From: Myxococcales bacterium | GTDB taxonomy: Bacteria > Myxococcota_A > Polyangia > Polyangiales > Polyangiaceae | NCBI GenBank assembly: GCA_021847645.1 | Contig: JAJZQG010000048.1 | Location: forward strand, 1-42,742 | Reading direction: 5' to 3' | DNA length: 42,742 nucleotides | Program-made: the position numbers and the translations under genes | Shown here: piece by piece, positions 26,041 to 34,467 of the stretch | How the letters are laid out: each line of letters opens with the position of its first letter | Position numbering within the stretch: the stretch's first letter is position 1 | Notes under the pieces: model-generated | Databases searched by the model: none | Told to the model about the DNA's origin: nothing | Seen by the model: the letters and a program-made list of their open reading frames with translations, nothing else

Positions 26041-26691
26041 CTACGATGCGCTGCGGGCGAACGCGGCGCGCAGCCGCCTGCTCGCAGCCTCGGGGTCGCT
26101 CGCCTGCATCACCGCCGAGACCACCGCGATGCCCGCCGCGCCCGCGGACGCGATGTCCGCGGCGTTCGACTCCTGAATCCCGCCGATCGCCACCAGCGGC
26201 AGCTTGCTGGCCTGCACGAGCGCACGGAGGCCCTCGAGCCCCAACGGCCGACCCAAGTCGGTCTTGGTCGGTGTGGCCCATACGCCGTTGGCTGCCACGT
26301 AGCTCGCACCGTCGCGCTCCGCGTCGCGAAGCTCCTCGATCGTGCGCACCGATACGCCCACGATCGCACCGGGACCCAGCAGCCTCCTGGCCTCGGCCAG
26401 CGGCATGTCGCTCTGCCCCACGTGCACGCCGTCCGCACCCGCGGCGAGCGCGACATCGATCCGATCGTTGATGACGAGCGGCACGCCGTGCGCCGTGCAC
26501 ACCGAGCGCAACGCGCGCGCCTGCTCGACCAGGGCGCGCGTCTCCGCGGTCTTGTCCCGCAGCTGCACGATCGTGGTGCCGCCCTGGATCGCCGCGCGCA
26601 CCGTGTCGACCACGCCGCGCGCGCCGGCCAGGACCGGATCGGTCACCACGTACAGCGTCAGATCGAGCGTCCGCGGACGGTCGCCCACCAT
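26041..26691 (-). CDS. thiE: Thiamin-phosphate synthase ThiE
   Basis: ThiE joins the pyrimidine and thiazole moieties to make thiamin phosphate. The 216-residue TIM-barrel product has LYVVTDP at its start, GGTTIVQLRDK, LVINDRIDVALAAGADGVHVGQ, the phosphate/pyrophosphate segment ATPTKTD, and VAIGGI near the end. All expected motifs are present. The start ATG lies 2 bp after the thiM stop, so the two genes are coupled. Together they suggest salvage of the thiazole followed by coupling; thiC, thiD and thiG are not in the window. Confidence 0.95.
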   Translation of the reverse strand: MVGDRPRTLDLTLYVVTDPVLAGARGVVDTVRAAIQGGTTIVQLRDKTAETRALVEQARALRSVCTAHGVPLVINDRIDVALAAGADGVHVGQSDMPLAEARRLLGPGAIVGVSVRTIEELRDAERDGASYVAANGVWATPTKTDLGRPLGLEGLRALVQASKLPLVAIGGIQESNAADIASAGAAGIAVVSAVMQASDPEAASRRLRAAFARSAS

Positions 26692-26693
26692 GC

Positions 26694-27521
26694 TCAGCCC
26701 TTGCGCGCCACGCGCAGGCTCGAGGCATGCACCGCGCGCTGCACGTTGTACAACGCGTCGAGCAGCGCGGGCACGAACGTGCCGGGCCCGGCCGACTTGT
26801 CCGCCGCGATCTCGCCCGCGCGACCATAGATCGCCAGCGCGCTCGCCACCGCCAGCGCGCGCTCGTCGCGCCCCGCCACACCCACGAAGCAGCCGATCGC
26901 CGCGGTCGCCGCGCAACCCGTGCCGGTGACCCGCCCGAACATCGCGTGGCCGTTCGCCACCTCGTAGACCTCCCGGCCGTCGGTGATCACGTCCACCGGA
27001 CCGGTCACCGCTACCAGTATCTTGCGCTCCGACGCCAGCAGCTTCGCGGCTTGCACCGCGTCGGTCGCCTGGGCCAGCGAGTCCACCCCGCGCGTCTTGC
27101 CGGCGTCGCCCGCCACCGCGAGCACTTCCCCCGCGTTGCCCCGCAGCACGCTCACCTCGAGCTCGTCGAGCAGCCGTCGCGCCGTCTCGGTGCGCAGCTT
27201 CGTGGCACCCGCGCCCACCGGATCCAGCACGATCGGCGTACCCCGCTTGCTCGCAGCCTTGCCCGCGATCAGCATCGAGTCGATCCACGACCGCTCCAAC
27301 GTCCCGATGTTCAACACCAGCGCCGACGCGTACCCGGTCATCTCCTCGAGCTCTTCGTGCGCATGCGCCATCACGGGTTGCGCGCCGAGAGCGAGCGTCA
27401 CGTTCGCCGTGAAGTTCATGACTACGTGGTTCGTGATGTGATGAACGAGCGGCGCCCGCTCGCGGACCAACGCGTCCAGCTGCAGTGCCCGTGTTGCCAG
27501 TGTGCTGTCGTCTTGCGTCAT
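26694..27521 (-). CDS. thiM: Hydroxyethylthiazole kinase ThiM
   Basis: ThiM phosphorylates the thiazole alcohol for thiamin salvage. The 275-residue product has the family start LVHHITNHVVMNFTANVTLA, the segment MTGYASALVLNIGTL, VLDPVGAGAT, LRGNAGEVLA and the catalytic GTGCAATA near residue 205. Length is normal. The start ATG is preceded by GGCAGGAGA. A longer frame upstream is rejected because it contains a hairpin-forming leader and no conserved residues. It is first in the thiM-thiE unit. Confidence 0.95.
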   Translation of the reverse strand: MTQDDSTLATRALQLDALVRERAPLVHHITNHVVMNFTANVTLALGAQPVMAHAHEELEEMTGYASALVLNIGTLERSWIDSMLIAGKAASKRGTPIVLDPVGAGATKLRTETARRLLDELEVSVLRGNAGEVLAVAGDAGKTRGVDSLAQATDAVQAAKLLASERKILVAVTGPVDVITDGREVYEVANGHAMFGRVTGTGCAATAAIGCFVGVAGRDERALAVASALAIYGRAGEIAADKSAGPGTFVPALLDALYNVQRAVHASSLRVARKG

Positions 27522-27546
27522 GTTCGTCTCCTGCCGGTGCGGAGCC

Positions 27547-27571
27547 TGCCTGCCATCCGCGACGGCAGGCA
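27547..27571 (-). promoter_or_regulatory. Hairpin in the thiM 5' leader
   Basis: TGCCTGCC and GGCAGGCA form a perfect 8-bp stem around a 9-nt loop, about 26 nt upstream of the thiM start. On the transcript, the CCTGCC strand could instead pair with the GGCAGG that overlaps the ribosome-binding site, giving two exclusive structures. It does not match the TPP riboswitch consensus. Confidence 0.4.
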
Positions 27572-27675
27572 ACCTAGCCGGTCGAATCTTGCGCTGCCAG
27601 GGGCAATGAATCCCGGCGCGTTGCGCAAGCGGTGAATTGGACCCGGCGCGCAATACCACGTACGATCGCCGCCTA

Positions 27676-27810
27676 ATGGCCCGGCCAGCCTCCCGCGATG
27701 CACACCCTGGCCCTTCGACGCCTCGCGTCGGCGGGCGGATCGCGTGGGTCGTCGCGGCCTGGGCGTTCGTGGAATCAGACGCAAGGGCGCTCAGCGTGCG
27801 CAGGCAGTAG
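27676..27810 (+). CDS. Possible 44-residue peptide gene before a radical SAM gene
   Basis: An ATG-started frame of 44 codons ends in TAG 7 bp before the radical SAM gene. The peptide is basic and Pro/Arg-rich at first, then has a hydrophobic stretch with two Trp (IAWVVAAWAFVE) and a polar Arg-rich end. Precursors of SPASM-modified peptides are often small genes directly upstream of the maturase. There is no clear ribosome-binding site, and frames of this length arise easily by chance in GC-rich DNA, so it is only a candidate. Confidence 0.22.
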   Translation: MARPASRDAHPGPSTPRVGGRIAWVVAAWAFVESDARALSVRRQ

Positions 27811-27817
27811 GGCCTCG

Positions 27818-28864
27818 ATGAGCCCCGGCCCACCGACGCCCCCGATAGGCAACATCACCCTTGAGGTGACCCATCGCTGCCACCGGCGTTGCACATTCTG
27901 CTATCTGCCTGGGCTGGCTCACCGCGACGCTCGCACGTGCGTGGAGCTCACGGCCGAGCAGATCATTCACGCTGCGCTCACGGTGATAGACGCCTCGGGC
28001 TGCAAGCGAATCCAGCTCAGCGGCGGCGAGCCGCTGCTGCGGCCGGACCTGGCCACTATTGCCGTCGCGCTCGCGGCCCACGGCGCCGATCTATCGGTTC
28101 TCACGGACGGCGCCCAGCTCGACGAATCCCGCGCGAAGGAGCTGGTCGCCAGCGGTGTGCGCGCGATTCAGCCCACCCTGCTCGCCGCGCGGCCCGACGT
28201 GCACGATGAGCTGCGCGGCACGGGGGCATTTCGCGATGTCACGCGCGCCATCGCCGCGGCCGCCGCGTCCGGTCTCGAGGTGAGTGTCTGTATGGTCGTG
28301 ACCCGCCGCAACTTCGACCAGGCGGCGGACGTCGCCGCCCTCGCCTTCGCGCTGGGTGCTCGCGGGCTCGCCCTCAGCCGCTATTGCCCGGCCGGCGCAG
28401 CGTCCACCGCTTCCGCTCGGCTCATGCCCGACGCATTGCACGTGCGCCAGGCTGCTGAGGCCGCGGCCCGGGTCTGCCGCGATATTGGGTTGCCTCTCGC
28501 CGCTGCCGTGACCGTCCCTAGCTGCGTCTGGTCCGATCCCGAACATCCTCCGTTGAAGACCGGCGTCTGTTCCCTCGCCGGTCCCAAGGCCACGGTGACC
28601 ATCGGCCCGGAAGGCTCCATCCGCTCCTGCTCGCTGAGCACACGGTCTGTCGGCAACATCCTGTCCGACGCCTGGGAGACCTGCTGGCAGCGCCTGTGGG
28701 AGCAGCAGCTCGAGCCTGTTCGCGCGAGTTGCCCGCCATCGTGCGCCGGATGCGCCTGGTTGTCACGGTGCCTCGGCGGGTGCCGCATGTCCGCTCTGGC
28801 TGCGTCCGGCTCCTTGGCAGGTCCCGATCCGCTGGCTCTTGGGCCCGTTCGACGCACTCGGTAG
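27818..28864 (+). CDS. Radical SAM protein with SPASM-like C-terminus
   Basis: The 348-residue product has the radical SAM cluster motif CHRRCTFC (C-x3-C-x2-C) near residue 20, QLSGGEPLLRPDL (the GGEP S-adenosylmethionine site) and a C-terminal cysteine region: CSL, then CPPSCAGCAWLSRCLGGC, typical of SPASM domains that hold extra Fe-S clusters. Such proteins modify peptides or cofactors (PqqE, anaerobic sulfatase maturases, NirJ). The substrate is unknown; the small upstream frame is one option. The start ATG (MSPGPPTPP) has only a weak upstream site, and earlier in-frame starts would add an Arg/Ser-rich stretch. It is divergent from thiM. Confidence 0.88.
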   Translation: MSPGPPTPPIGNITLEVTHRCHRRCTFCYLPGLAHRDARTCVELTAEQIIHAALTVIDASGCKRIQLSGGEPLLRPDLATIAVALAAHGADLSVLTDGAQLDESRAKELVASGVRAIQPTLLAARPDVHDELRGTGAFRDVTRAIAAAAASGLEVSVCMVVTRRNFDQAADVAALAFALGARGLALSRYCPAGAASTASARLMPDALHVRQAAEAAARVCRDIGLPLAAAVTVPSCVWSDPEHPPLKTGVCSLAGPKATVTIGPEGSIRSCSLSTRSVGNILSDAWETCWQRLWEQQLEPVRASCPPSCAGCAWLSRCLGGCRMSALAASGSLAGPDPLALGPVRRTR

Positions 28865-28946
28865 GCGGACTGGCCCTGGCCGCGCGCGTTGCATGACTGG
28901 CCCTGGTCCGGCATCATGGATCCCAGTCCGAAGAAGCGAGGGTGCC

Positions 28947-29963
28947 ATGCGACCACTCGGGGCGGTGAGCGTAGCGTTGGGGATGGCAGTGGCGTTGTTC
29001 GGCCTGTCGGGGTGCGCGTGGACCGGGGCCGGACTCGGCGTGTGGGCGGCCTTGCTCGCGCTGCTGTCCATCGCCTGTGGCGGACAGGCGATCACCGAGC
29101 CGGCTCATGCGACGGATGGGAAAGACGGCGGGACCGGTGGCCTGGTGGGCAGCGGCGCAAACGGCGGCGCGGGCGGAACGGCTGGCGTTGCGGGCTCGGG
29201 CGGCGCGGGTGGCTCCGCGGCCACAGGCGGTACGGGCGGCAACGCAGCCGCTTGCGGTGGCGGTGTCTGCCCCGCGCACATGACCTGCGGTTCCCATCAG
29301 GGCGAGCCTTGGTGCCTGCCCGATGCAGACGAAGACGGTATCCAGGACAGCGTCGACAACTGTCCCTATGCGTACAATCCCGCGCAGGCCGACTCGGATG
29401 GCGACGGGATGGGCGACGCTTGCGACCTGTGCGCCGGGCCCAACTCGAGCAATCCCTGCGGAGAACAGTGCTGCAGCGATCCGGACGGCGACGATTTCCC
29501 CGGCACGGCAACCTACGTGGGAACGTCCACCGGACAGGACAATTGCCCCTACGTTTGGAATCCGGACCAGCTCGATTCGGATGGCGACGGTGTCGGCGAC
29601 CCGTGCGACCTGAAGCCCTACGAGTTCAACCCCATGTCTCCGTGCGGTGATCCCTATCTCGACAGCGACGGAGACGGGCTACCTGATCCCAACTACTGCG
29701 GCTCGTCCGAAATGGACGATTGCCGCCTGACGCCGTCGGTGCCGATGAGCGACTATGATCATGACGGTGTGGGCGACGTCTGCGATCCGGACGGCATTCC
29801 GCCGCGGCCCGCCGGAGCCTCGGCGAGCCTGCGCCAGACGAAAGGCGAGCGTCAGAGTCGGCGCAGCGCGCTGCTCAGGCGATTCCTCGAGAGCGGCATT
29901 CTGGAGCCGGAAACGGTGCGGATCGCGTCACGAGGCAGGGTCGTCGCGCACCCGGCGGGCTGA
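28947..29963 (+). CDS. Lipoprotein with thrombospondin type 3-like calcium repeats
   Basis: The 338-residue product has a lipoprotein signal (VALFGLSGC), a second hydrophobic stretch (VWAALLALLSIAC), and a Gly/Ala/Thr linker (GGTGGLVGSGANGGAGG). Repeats with D-x-D-x-D-G cores follow (DADEDGIQD, DSDGDGMGDACD, DSDGDGVGDPCD, DSDGDGLPD, DYDHDGVGDVCD), the calcium-binding pattern of thrombospondin type 3 repeats. Paired cysteines suggest disulfides. The last ~45 residues are basic. The ATG has GAGGG upstream. It is probably anchored on the cell surface or in the periplasm; function unknown. Confidence 0.85.
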   Translation: MRPLGAVSVALGMAVALFGLSGCAWTGAGLGVWAALLALLSIACGGQAITEPAHATDGKDGGTGGLVGSGANGGAGGTAGVAGSGGAGGSAATGGTGGNAAACGGGVCPAHMTCGSHQGEPWCLPDADEDGIQDSVDNCPYAYNPAQADSDGDGMGDACDLCAGPNSSNPCGEQCCSDPDGDDFPGTATYVGTSTGQDNCPYVWNPDQLDSDGDGVGDPCDLKPYEFNPMSPCGDPYLDSDGDGLPDPNYCGSSEMDDCRLTPSVPMSDYDHDGVGDVCDPDGIPPRPAGASASLRQTKGERQSRRSALLRRFLESGILEPETVRIASRGRVVAHPAG

Positions 29964-30061
29964 GTGGTCGCCGGGGAGGACGAGCCCACGCCAGGCAGCG
30001 CCCCCGGTCTGCCCGCAGGCACGCCCAGGCGCCGAGTCCGCGACGCGGCGATCCTCGAAGC

Positions 30062-30078
30062 GTGTCAACCTGTGACAC
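30062..30078. promoter_or_regulatory. Inverted repeat upstream of the serpin gene
   Basis: GTGTCA and TGACAC form a perfect 6-bp inverted repeat with a 5-bp centre. It lies about 100-115 bp upstream of the start expected from the sigma-54-like promoter, the usual place for a bacterial enhancer-binding protein. Binding is not shown. Confidence 0.35.
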
Positions 30079-30152
30079 TCCGGGCCGGGCGCGGGGCCTG
30101 GTCCCTGGCGGCGGGCCTCGTAGGTTTCGGCGATTTCGCCTTCGAGTGCTGC

Positions 30153-30166
30153 GGCACGACGTTTGC
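30153..30166 (+). promoter_or_regulatory. Candidate sigma-54 promoter of the serpin gene
   Basis: GGCACGACGTTTGC contains the -24 GG and -12 GC dinucleotides exactly 10 bp apart, and fits the consensus TGGCACG-N4-TTGC except for the first T. Transcription would begin near 30178, leaving almost no leader before the ATG at 30181. Confidence 0.45.
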
Positions 30167-30180
30167 TGACGAGCCTTGGT

Positions 30181-31617
30181 ATGCGCAATCACCATCCCTA
30201 CCTCGCCGCCCTGATCGCCCTGGCCCTCCCTGCATGCGGAGGCAGCTCTGGTTCCTCCAACCCGGCTGGCGCGGGTGGCAGCACCTCTCAGCCCGCCGCG
30301 GATGCCGGCCCGGGAGATGATGCCGCCACCAAGCCAGCCATGGCCGCGTCGGAGCTGCCGCGCGCTCCGGCGTCCAGCGTCCCCGCCGCAACGCTCGCCG
30401 CCGTGGTCGATGGCGACAACGCATTCGCTATCGACCTGTACGGCAAGGTTCGCGTCGATGCGGCTGATCATAACGTGGTCATCTCGCCACTGAGCGTCTC
30501 GCTCGCGTTGTCCATGACGTACGCCGGCGCGCAGAACGCGACAGCCACCGAGATGGCCAAAGCGCTCCACTGGGACGCGCCGGGGCTGGACGTGCACGCG
30601 GGCCACAACGCACTGACCCAAGCCTTGGCGGGCCGCCCGGACGATGCGCTCCATAGCGCCAAGGAGAAGGCTTCCCAGGCTGGCGAGCCGGAACCGTCAG
30701 CGGACGACTTCCGCCTTCATATCGTCAATTCGGTCTGGGGCGATCGGAGCTATGCCTGGGAGCAGCCGTTCCTCGATACCCTCGCAACGGACTACGGAAC
30801 CGGTGTCTACCTCGCTGACTTCCTCCACCAGTTCGACGCGGAGCGACTGTACATCAACTCCTGGGTGAGCCAGGAGACGCAGAACAAGATCAACGATCTC
30901 TTGCCCGACGGCTCACTCACCGACCAAACGCGGATGGTGCTGGTCGATGCGATGCACCTCAAGCTGCCGTGGGACGGCCCGTTCGAGAAGGCAGCCACCC
31001 AGCAGGGCGACTTCACCAAGGCCGACAGCTCGACCGTGAAGGCCGACTACATGTCCCAGCAGAGCACGTTCTCGTACTTCGAGGACGCCAATGCGCAGAT
31101 AGTGTCGCTGCCCTTGGAGGGCCGACAAATCTCGCTGGTGGTGGCGCTGCCCAAGGGCACCCTGGATTCCTTCGAATCAGGCCTCACCGCCGGCTACTGG
31201 AAGTCGGCATGGCAGGGACGCGCCAGTAGGCTCGTTGCCCTGCAGCTGCCCAAGTTCTCCTTTACGTCGGATTCCATCCGGCTCAAGAACGCATTCGAGT
31301 CCCTGGGGATGGTGCAGGCGTTCGACGCCAACGCGGCCGACTTCCACGGCATGTGCAAGACGCCGCCCAACGGTGAGAATCTGTTTATCGGTGATATCTT
31401 CCACAAGGCCATGATGGCGGTCGACGAGAATGGCGTGGAAGCGGCTGCCGCGACCGCAGTCGCCATGTTCGGCGGCTCCGGTGGCAATCCGAACCCGCCC
31501 CAGCCCGTGGTGATGAATGTCAACAAGCCCTTTGCGGTGGCCATCGTTGACGAGCCCACCGGCTCCGTCCTGTTCCTGGGTCACATCACCGACCCGAACG
31601 ACAAGGGCAGCCAGTAG
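30181..31617 (+). CDS. Serpin-family lipoprotein
   Basis: The 478-residue product carries a lipoprotein signal (LAALIALALPAC), a Gly/Ser/Pro linker, and from about residue 75 a complete serpin fold: NVVISPLSVSLALSMTYAGA, INSWVSQETQNKINDLL, MVLVDAMHLKLPW, and near the C-terminus NKPFAVAIVDEPTGSVLFLGHI. The reactive-centre hinge GVEAAAATAV (from about residue 418) resembles that of inhibitory serpins, with Val in place of the usual Thr/Ser at P14. By standard numbering P4-P1 would be MFGG, so the protease specificity is unclear. It probably inhibits a protease at the cell surface. A sigma-54-like promoter lies directly upstream. Confidence 0.93.
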   Translation: MRNHHPYLAALIALALPACGGSSGSSNPAGAGGSTSQPAADAGPGDDAATKPAMAASELPRAPASSVPAATLAAVVDGDNAFAIDLYGKVRVDAADHNVVISPLSVSLALSMTYAGAQNATATEMAKALHWDAPGLDVHAGHNALTQALAGRPDDALHSAKEKASQAGEPEPSADDFRLHIVNSVWGDRSYAWEQPFLDTLATDYGTGVYLADFLHQFDAERLYINSWVSQETQNKINDLLPDGSLTDQTRMVLVDAMHLKLPWDGPFEKAATQQGDFTKADSSTVKADYMSQQSTFSYFEDANAQIVSLPLEGRQISLVVALPKGTLDSFESGLTAGYWKSAWQGRASRLVALQLPKFSFTSDSIRLKNAFESLGMVQAFDANAADFHGMCKTPPNGENLFIGDIFHKAMMAVDENGVEAAAATAVAMFGGSGGNPNPPQPVVMNVNKPFAVAIVDEPTGSVLFLGHITDPNDKGSQ

Positions 31618-31674
31618 TCCTGCTGGACGCGCGGGGATCCGCCGAGCTCTGCGGGGGGCGATGGACTCGCGGCT

Positions 31675-32304
31675 TCACTTCGTCCCGGCGTAGTGCACGG
31701 AAACCCCGCAGACCACGCCCGACACCGTCCAGGAGCCGTTGTCTTCGACATACGTGATGGAGAGTTGGCAGGTCGGCTCATCCACGGCCACCGACTGGCT
31801 CTGCACGATGACGCTCCCCGAGAGCGCTGCCGTGCCCGCGAGGGTGAGCGTCTCCTGCGTCACGGCGCCGGTGGAATCATTGACCCAGCTTCCCTTGTAG
31901 GTGAGTGCGTTCGAGGTTCCCGTATCCCCCGTGAGCTCGCCGTTGGGAGTCGTCGCACCGCAATTGCTCATGTGGAGCGTCAGGTCCGACGAAGTCGACG
32001 CCGATCCGGCGGCGAGCTTGTTGATCGAGAGCGTCCCCGTGATGTCGACCGATCCCGAGACCGGACAGGCGCTGGACGTGTTCACCGCGCCCGACGAATG
32101 CCCCACGAGGTTTTCGTTGTAGAGCGTTGCCGTCATGTCGAGCAGCACGGCGCTCAGCACGCGCATCGCGTCGTCCCGCGTGGGAGTCGTGGCGCTGCTT
32201 CCACCCGTCGGGCTGCTCGCGGTGGAGCTGCAGGCCGGCAACGCCATCATCCCGAGCGACATGCCCACGATCGACGACCACAAGTGCTTCCGTATCAATT
32301 GCAT
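31675..32304 (-). CDS. Small lipoprotein of unknown function
   Basis: The 209-residue product has a basic start, a hydrophobic stretch and a lipobox (MMALPACSS), then a Ser/Thr-rich linker and a strand-rich domain with about four cysteines. No family is recognised. The ATG chosen follows GGGAGA very closely; the TTG two codons later would have better spacing, and an ATG further upstream (MIPEGR) is also possible. It converges with the serpin gene, 57 bp apart. Probably anchored in the outer membrane or periplasm. Confidence 0.75.
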   Translation of the reverse strand: MQLIRKHLWSSIVGMSLGMMALPACSSTASSPTGGSSATTPTRDDAMRVLSAVLLDMTATLYNENLVGHSSGAVNTSSACPVSGSVDITGTLSINKLAAGSASTSSDLTLHMSNCGATTPNGELTGDTGTSNALTYKGSWVNDSTGAVTQETLTLAGTAALSGSVIVQSQSVAVDEPTCQLSITYVEDNGSWTVSGVVCGVSVHYAGTK

Positions 32305-32558
32305 TCTCCCTTCTGGGATCATGCGGAACCGTACCATGCTGCGCTCCACGCGGCACGGGGCTGCGGAAAGGTTGGTAGCGGGGCAGGGCCCCGGCCCCAT
32401 CTGGGGGGTGTCGCTCCCACGCTCCCGTTGGTCGCTGCGCCCGCGACCAGGCAGCGCGTCGCCAAGACCGAATGCCGTTCGAGTTCTGCCGTGACGAAGC
32501 TCGACTCCATCTGCGCTCCATCACGAGCGAGATGGGCGAGAAGAGCGTCCGGGAGCCC
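32305..32558. other. Intergenic region between nuoD and the lipoprotein gene
   Basis: This 254-bp stretch should hold the 3' end of the nuo transcript and the promoter of the lipoprotein gene, both on the minus strand. A GC-rich dyad (GGGGC/GCCCC) lies near 32378-32397. I saw no T-rich terminator and no gene. Confidence 0.4.
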
Positions 32559-33704
32559 CTACCTGTCAATCTCGGGCGCCACCACGTCGATCGACGAGAT
32601 GAGCGCCACCAGGTCGGCCACGAATAGCCCCGGGCTCTTGGGCTCCACGATGCCCATGACGGTGAACGAGCCGGTGCGGAACCGCACGCGGTAGGGCTCG
32701 TCCTTGCCGTTGGCGATGACGTAGCAGCCCAGGTCGCCGCGCGCGCTCTCGACGTGCGCGTACACCTCGCCGGTGGCGCGCAGCTTCTTGGGCAGCTCGC
32801 CGCGAAGCTGGCCCTTGGGGTGCTCGTCGATGCGCTGCAGCAACTGGCGTACGATCTTGGCCGACTGGCGCATCTCCTCGACCCGCACCAGGAACCGGTC
32901 GAAGCTGTCGCCCACCGTGCCCAGCTTGCCCTTGCCCACCGGGATGTCGAAGTCCACCAGCGGGTAGGCGCCGTACGGATCGTCCTTGCGAACGTCCCAC
33001 TTCACGCCGCTGGCGCGCAGGTTCGGCCCCACCAGGCCCCAGTCGATCGCCTCCTCCGCCGTGATGACGGCGATGTTGGCCGTGCGCTTGACGAAGATCT
33101 CGTTGTAGGTGATGAGCCGGTCGAACTCGTCGACCATGGGCAGGAAGTGGTCGAGCCACTCGAGCACGCGGGGCTTCCAGGTGTCGTTGGGCAGGTCGTG
33201 GGAGACGCCGCCGATGCGGCTGTAGTTGTACGTCAGCCGCGCGCCGCACAGCTCTTCCATGAAGTCGTTGACGAACTCGCGCTCGCGCAGCGCCTGGATG
33301 AACGGGGTGAACGCACCCAAGTCCATCGCCATCGTGCCCAGCGAGATCAGGTGGTTGATGATCCGGTTGAGCTCGCCCGTGATGCCGCGCAGGAACTTGG
33401 CGCGCATCGGCACCTCGACGTCGTGCAGACGCTCGACCGCGGTGGCCCACACCTCGTTGCAGAACATCGACGCCAGGTAGTCGACCCGGTCGGTGTACGG
33501 CATGAACTGCTCGTAGGTGTTGCGCTCCCCGATCTTCTCGATCGACCGGTGCAGGTAGCCGACGTCCGGAGTCGCCTTGCGGATGATCTCGCCGTCGGTG
33601 TTCAAGACGAAGCGCAGCACGCCGTGCGTGGACGGGTGGTGCGGACCCATGTTCAGGGTCATCTCGTCGCCGTCTTGTTCGCGCGTGACGATGACTTCAG
33701 CCAT
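32559..33704 (-). CDS. nuoD: NADH-quinone oxidoreductase subunit D
   Basis: NuoD is the 49-kDa-type subunit of respiratory complex I and lines the quinone site. The 381-residue product is complete, with [17 protein letters not shown] near the start (the quinone-contact His region), [34 protein letters not shown] and the ending [11 protein letters not shown]. The start ATG lies 3 bp after the nuoC stop. The order here is nuoA-B-C-D on the minus strand. nuoE and later genes do not follow, so complex I genes are split in this genome. Confidence 0.96.
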   Translation of the reverse strand: MAEVIVTREQDGDEMTLNMGPHHPSTHGVLRFVLNTDGEIIRKATPDVGYLHRSIEKIGERNTYEQFMPYTDRVDYLASMFCNEVWATAVERLHDVEVPMRAKFLRGITGELNRIINHLISLGTMAMDLGAFTPFIQALREREFVNDFMEELCGARLTYNYSRIGGVSHDLPNDTWKPRVLEWLDHFLPMVDEFDRLITYNEIFVKRTANIAVITAEEAIDWGLVGPNLRASGVKWDVRKDDPYGAYPLVDFDIPVGKGKLGTVGDSFDRFLVRVEEMRQSAKIVRQLLQRIDEHPKGQLRGELPKKLRATGEVYAHVESARGDLGCYVIANGKDEPYRVRFRTGSFTVMGIVEPKSPGLFVADLVALISSIDVVAPEIDR

Positions 33705-33707
33705 GGC

Positions 33708-34457
33708 CTACTCGCTCTTCTCGGTCTTGGGTTCGGCCGTCTTGGGCTCGTCGGGCTTGTCCTCGGCCTTGGGCTCGTCGGGCTTGGCTTCGGCCTTCGG
33801 CGACTCGGCCTTGGGCTTGGCTTCGGCCTTGGGCTTGGCTTCGGCCTTGGGCTTGGCTTCCGCGGCGCCCTCTTTCTTGGCCGGTGCGGCCTTGTCCGCC
33901 GCCGCGGGCTTGGGCTTGTCGGGCAGCTTGGGCGCGATCAGATCCAATGGGTTGGGCCGCGTGGTCGGGATGCCGTGGTACGAGGCCTGCTCCTTGAAGT
34001 CCTTGCGCAGCGGATGGCCGACCCAGTCCTCCGGCAACATGATGCGACGCAGGTCCGGGTGGCCTTCGAACACCACGCCGAGCAGATCCCAGCACTCGCG
34101 CTCCTGCCAGTTGGCGGCGGACCACACGCTGCAGAAGGTTTTCATGCGGGGATTGTCGCGGGGCAGGGCGACCTTCATGACAGCGCGGTGCTTGAGCTTG
34201 TAGCTGAACGCGTGCACGACCACGTGGATCTCGTTCTTGTCCGGGTAGTCGACGCCGGACAAGCACTCCATGTAGTTGCACGCGAGGGCGGGGTCGTCGC
34301 GCAGGTAGCGGGCGACGCTCTCGGCCTGCTCGGGCTTGACGAAGAAGAACGGGTCATGGCCCTTGTGCTCGGTGGGCTGGAAGCCGAACACGGTCTCCTC
34401 GCCGAACTTCGCCTGAAGGGCTTCGTAGATGCCTTTGGGTTCCATGCCTGTGCCCAT
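33708..34457 (-). CDS. nuoC: NADH-quinone oxidoreductase subunit C with a charged tail
   Basis: NuoC is the 30-kDa-type hydrophilic subunit of complex I. The first ~175 residues are standard: ECLSGVDYPDKNEIHVVVHAFSY, then ANWQERECWDLLGVVFEGHPDLRRIMLPEDWVGHPLRKDF. After residue ~180 comes an unusual ~70-residue tail of Lys, Ala, Pro and Glu with repeats of EAKPKA and PDEPKAEDK, like a histone-H1 tail. Two start codons are possible (34457 and 34445); neither has a clear ribosome-binding site. It lies between nuoB (10 bp) and nuoD (3 bp). Confidence 0.95.
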   Translation of the reverse strand: MGTGMEPKGIYEALQAKFGEETVFGFQPTEHKGHDPFFFVKPEQAESVARYLRDDPALACNYMECLSGVDYPDKNEIHVVVHAFSYKLKHRAVMKVALPRDNPRMKTFCSVWSAANWQERECWDLLGVVFEGHPDLRRIMLPEDWVGHPLRKDFKEQASYHGIPTTRPNPLDLIAPKLPDKPKPAAADKAAPAKKEGAAEAKPKAEAKPKAEAKPKAESPKAEAKPDEPKAEDKPDEPKTAEPKTEKSE

Positions 34458-34467
34458 GGGTGGAGGA

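Noticed and set aside
27522..27675. TPP riboswitch upstream of thiM
   Set aside because: The conserved CUGAGA and partner elements are missing; only a simple hairpin is visible.
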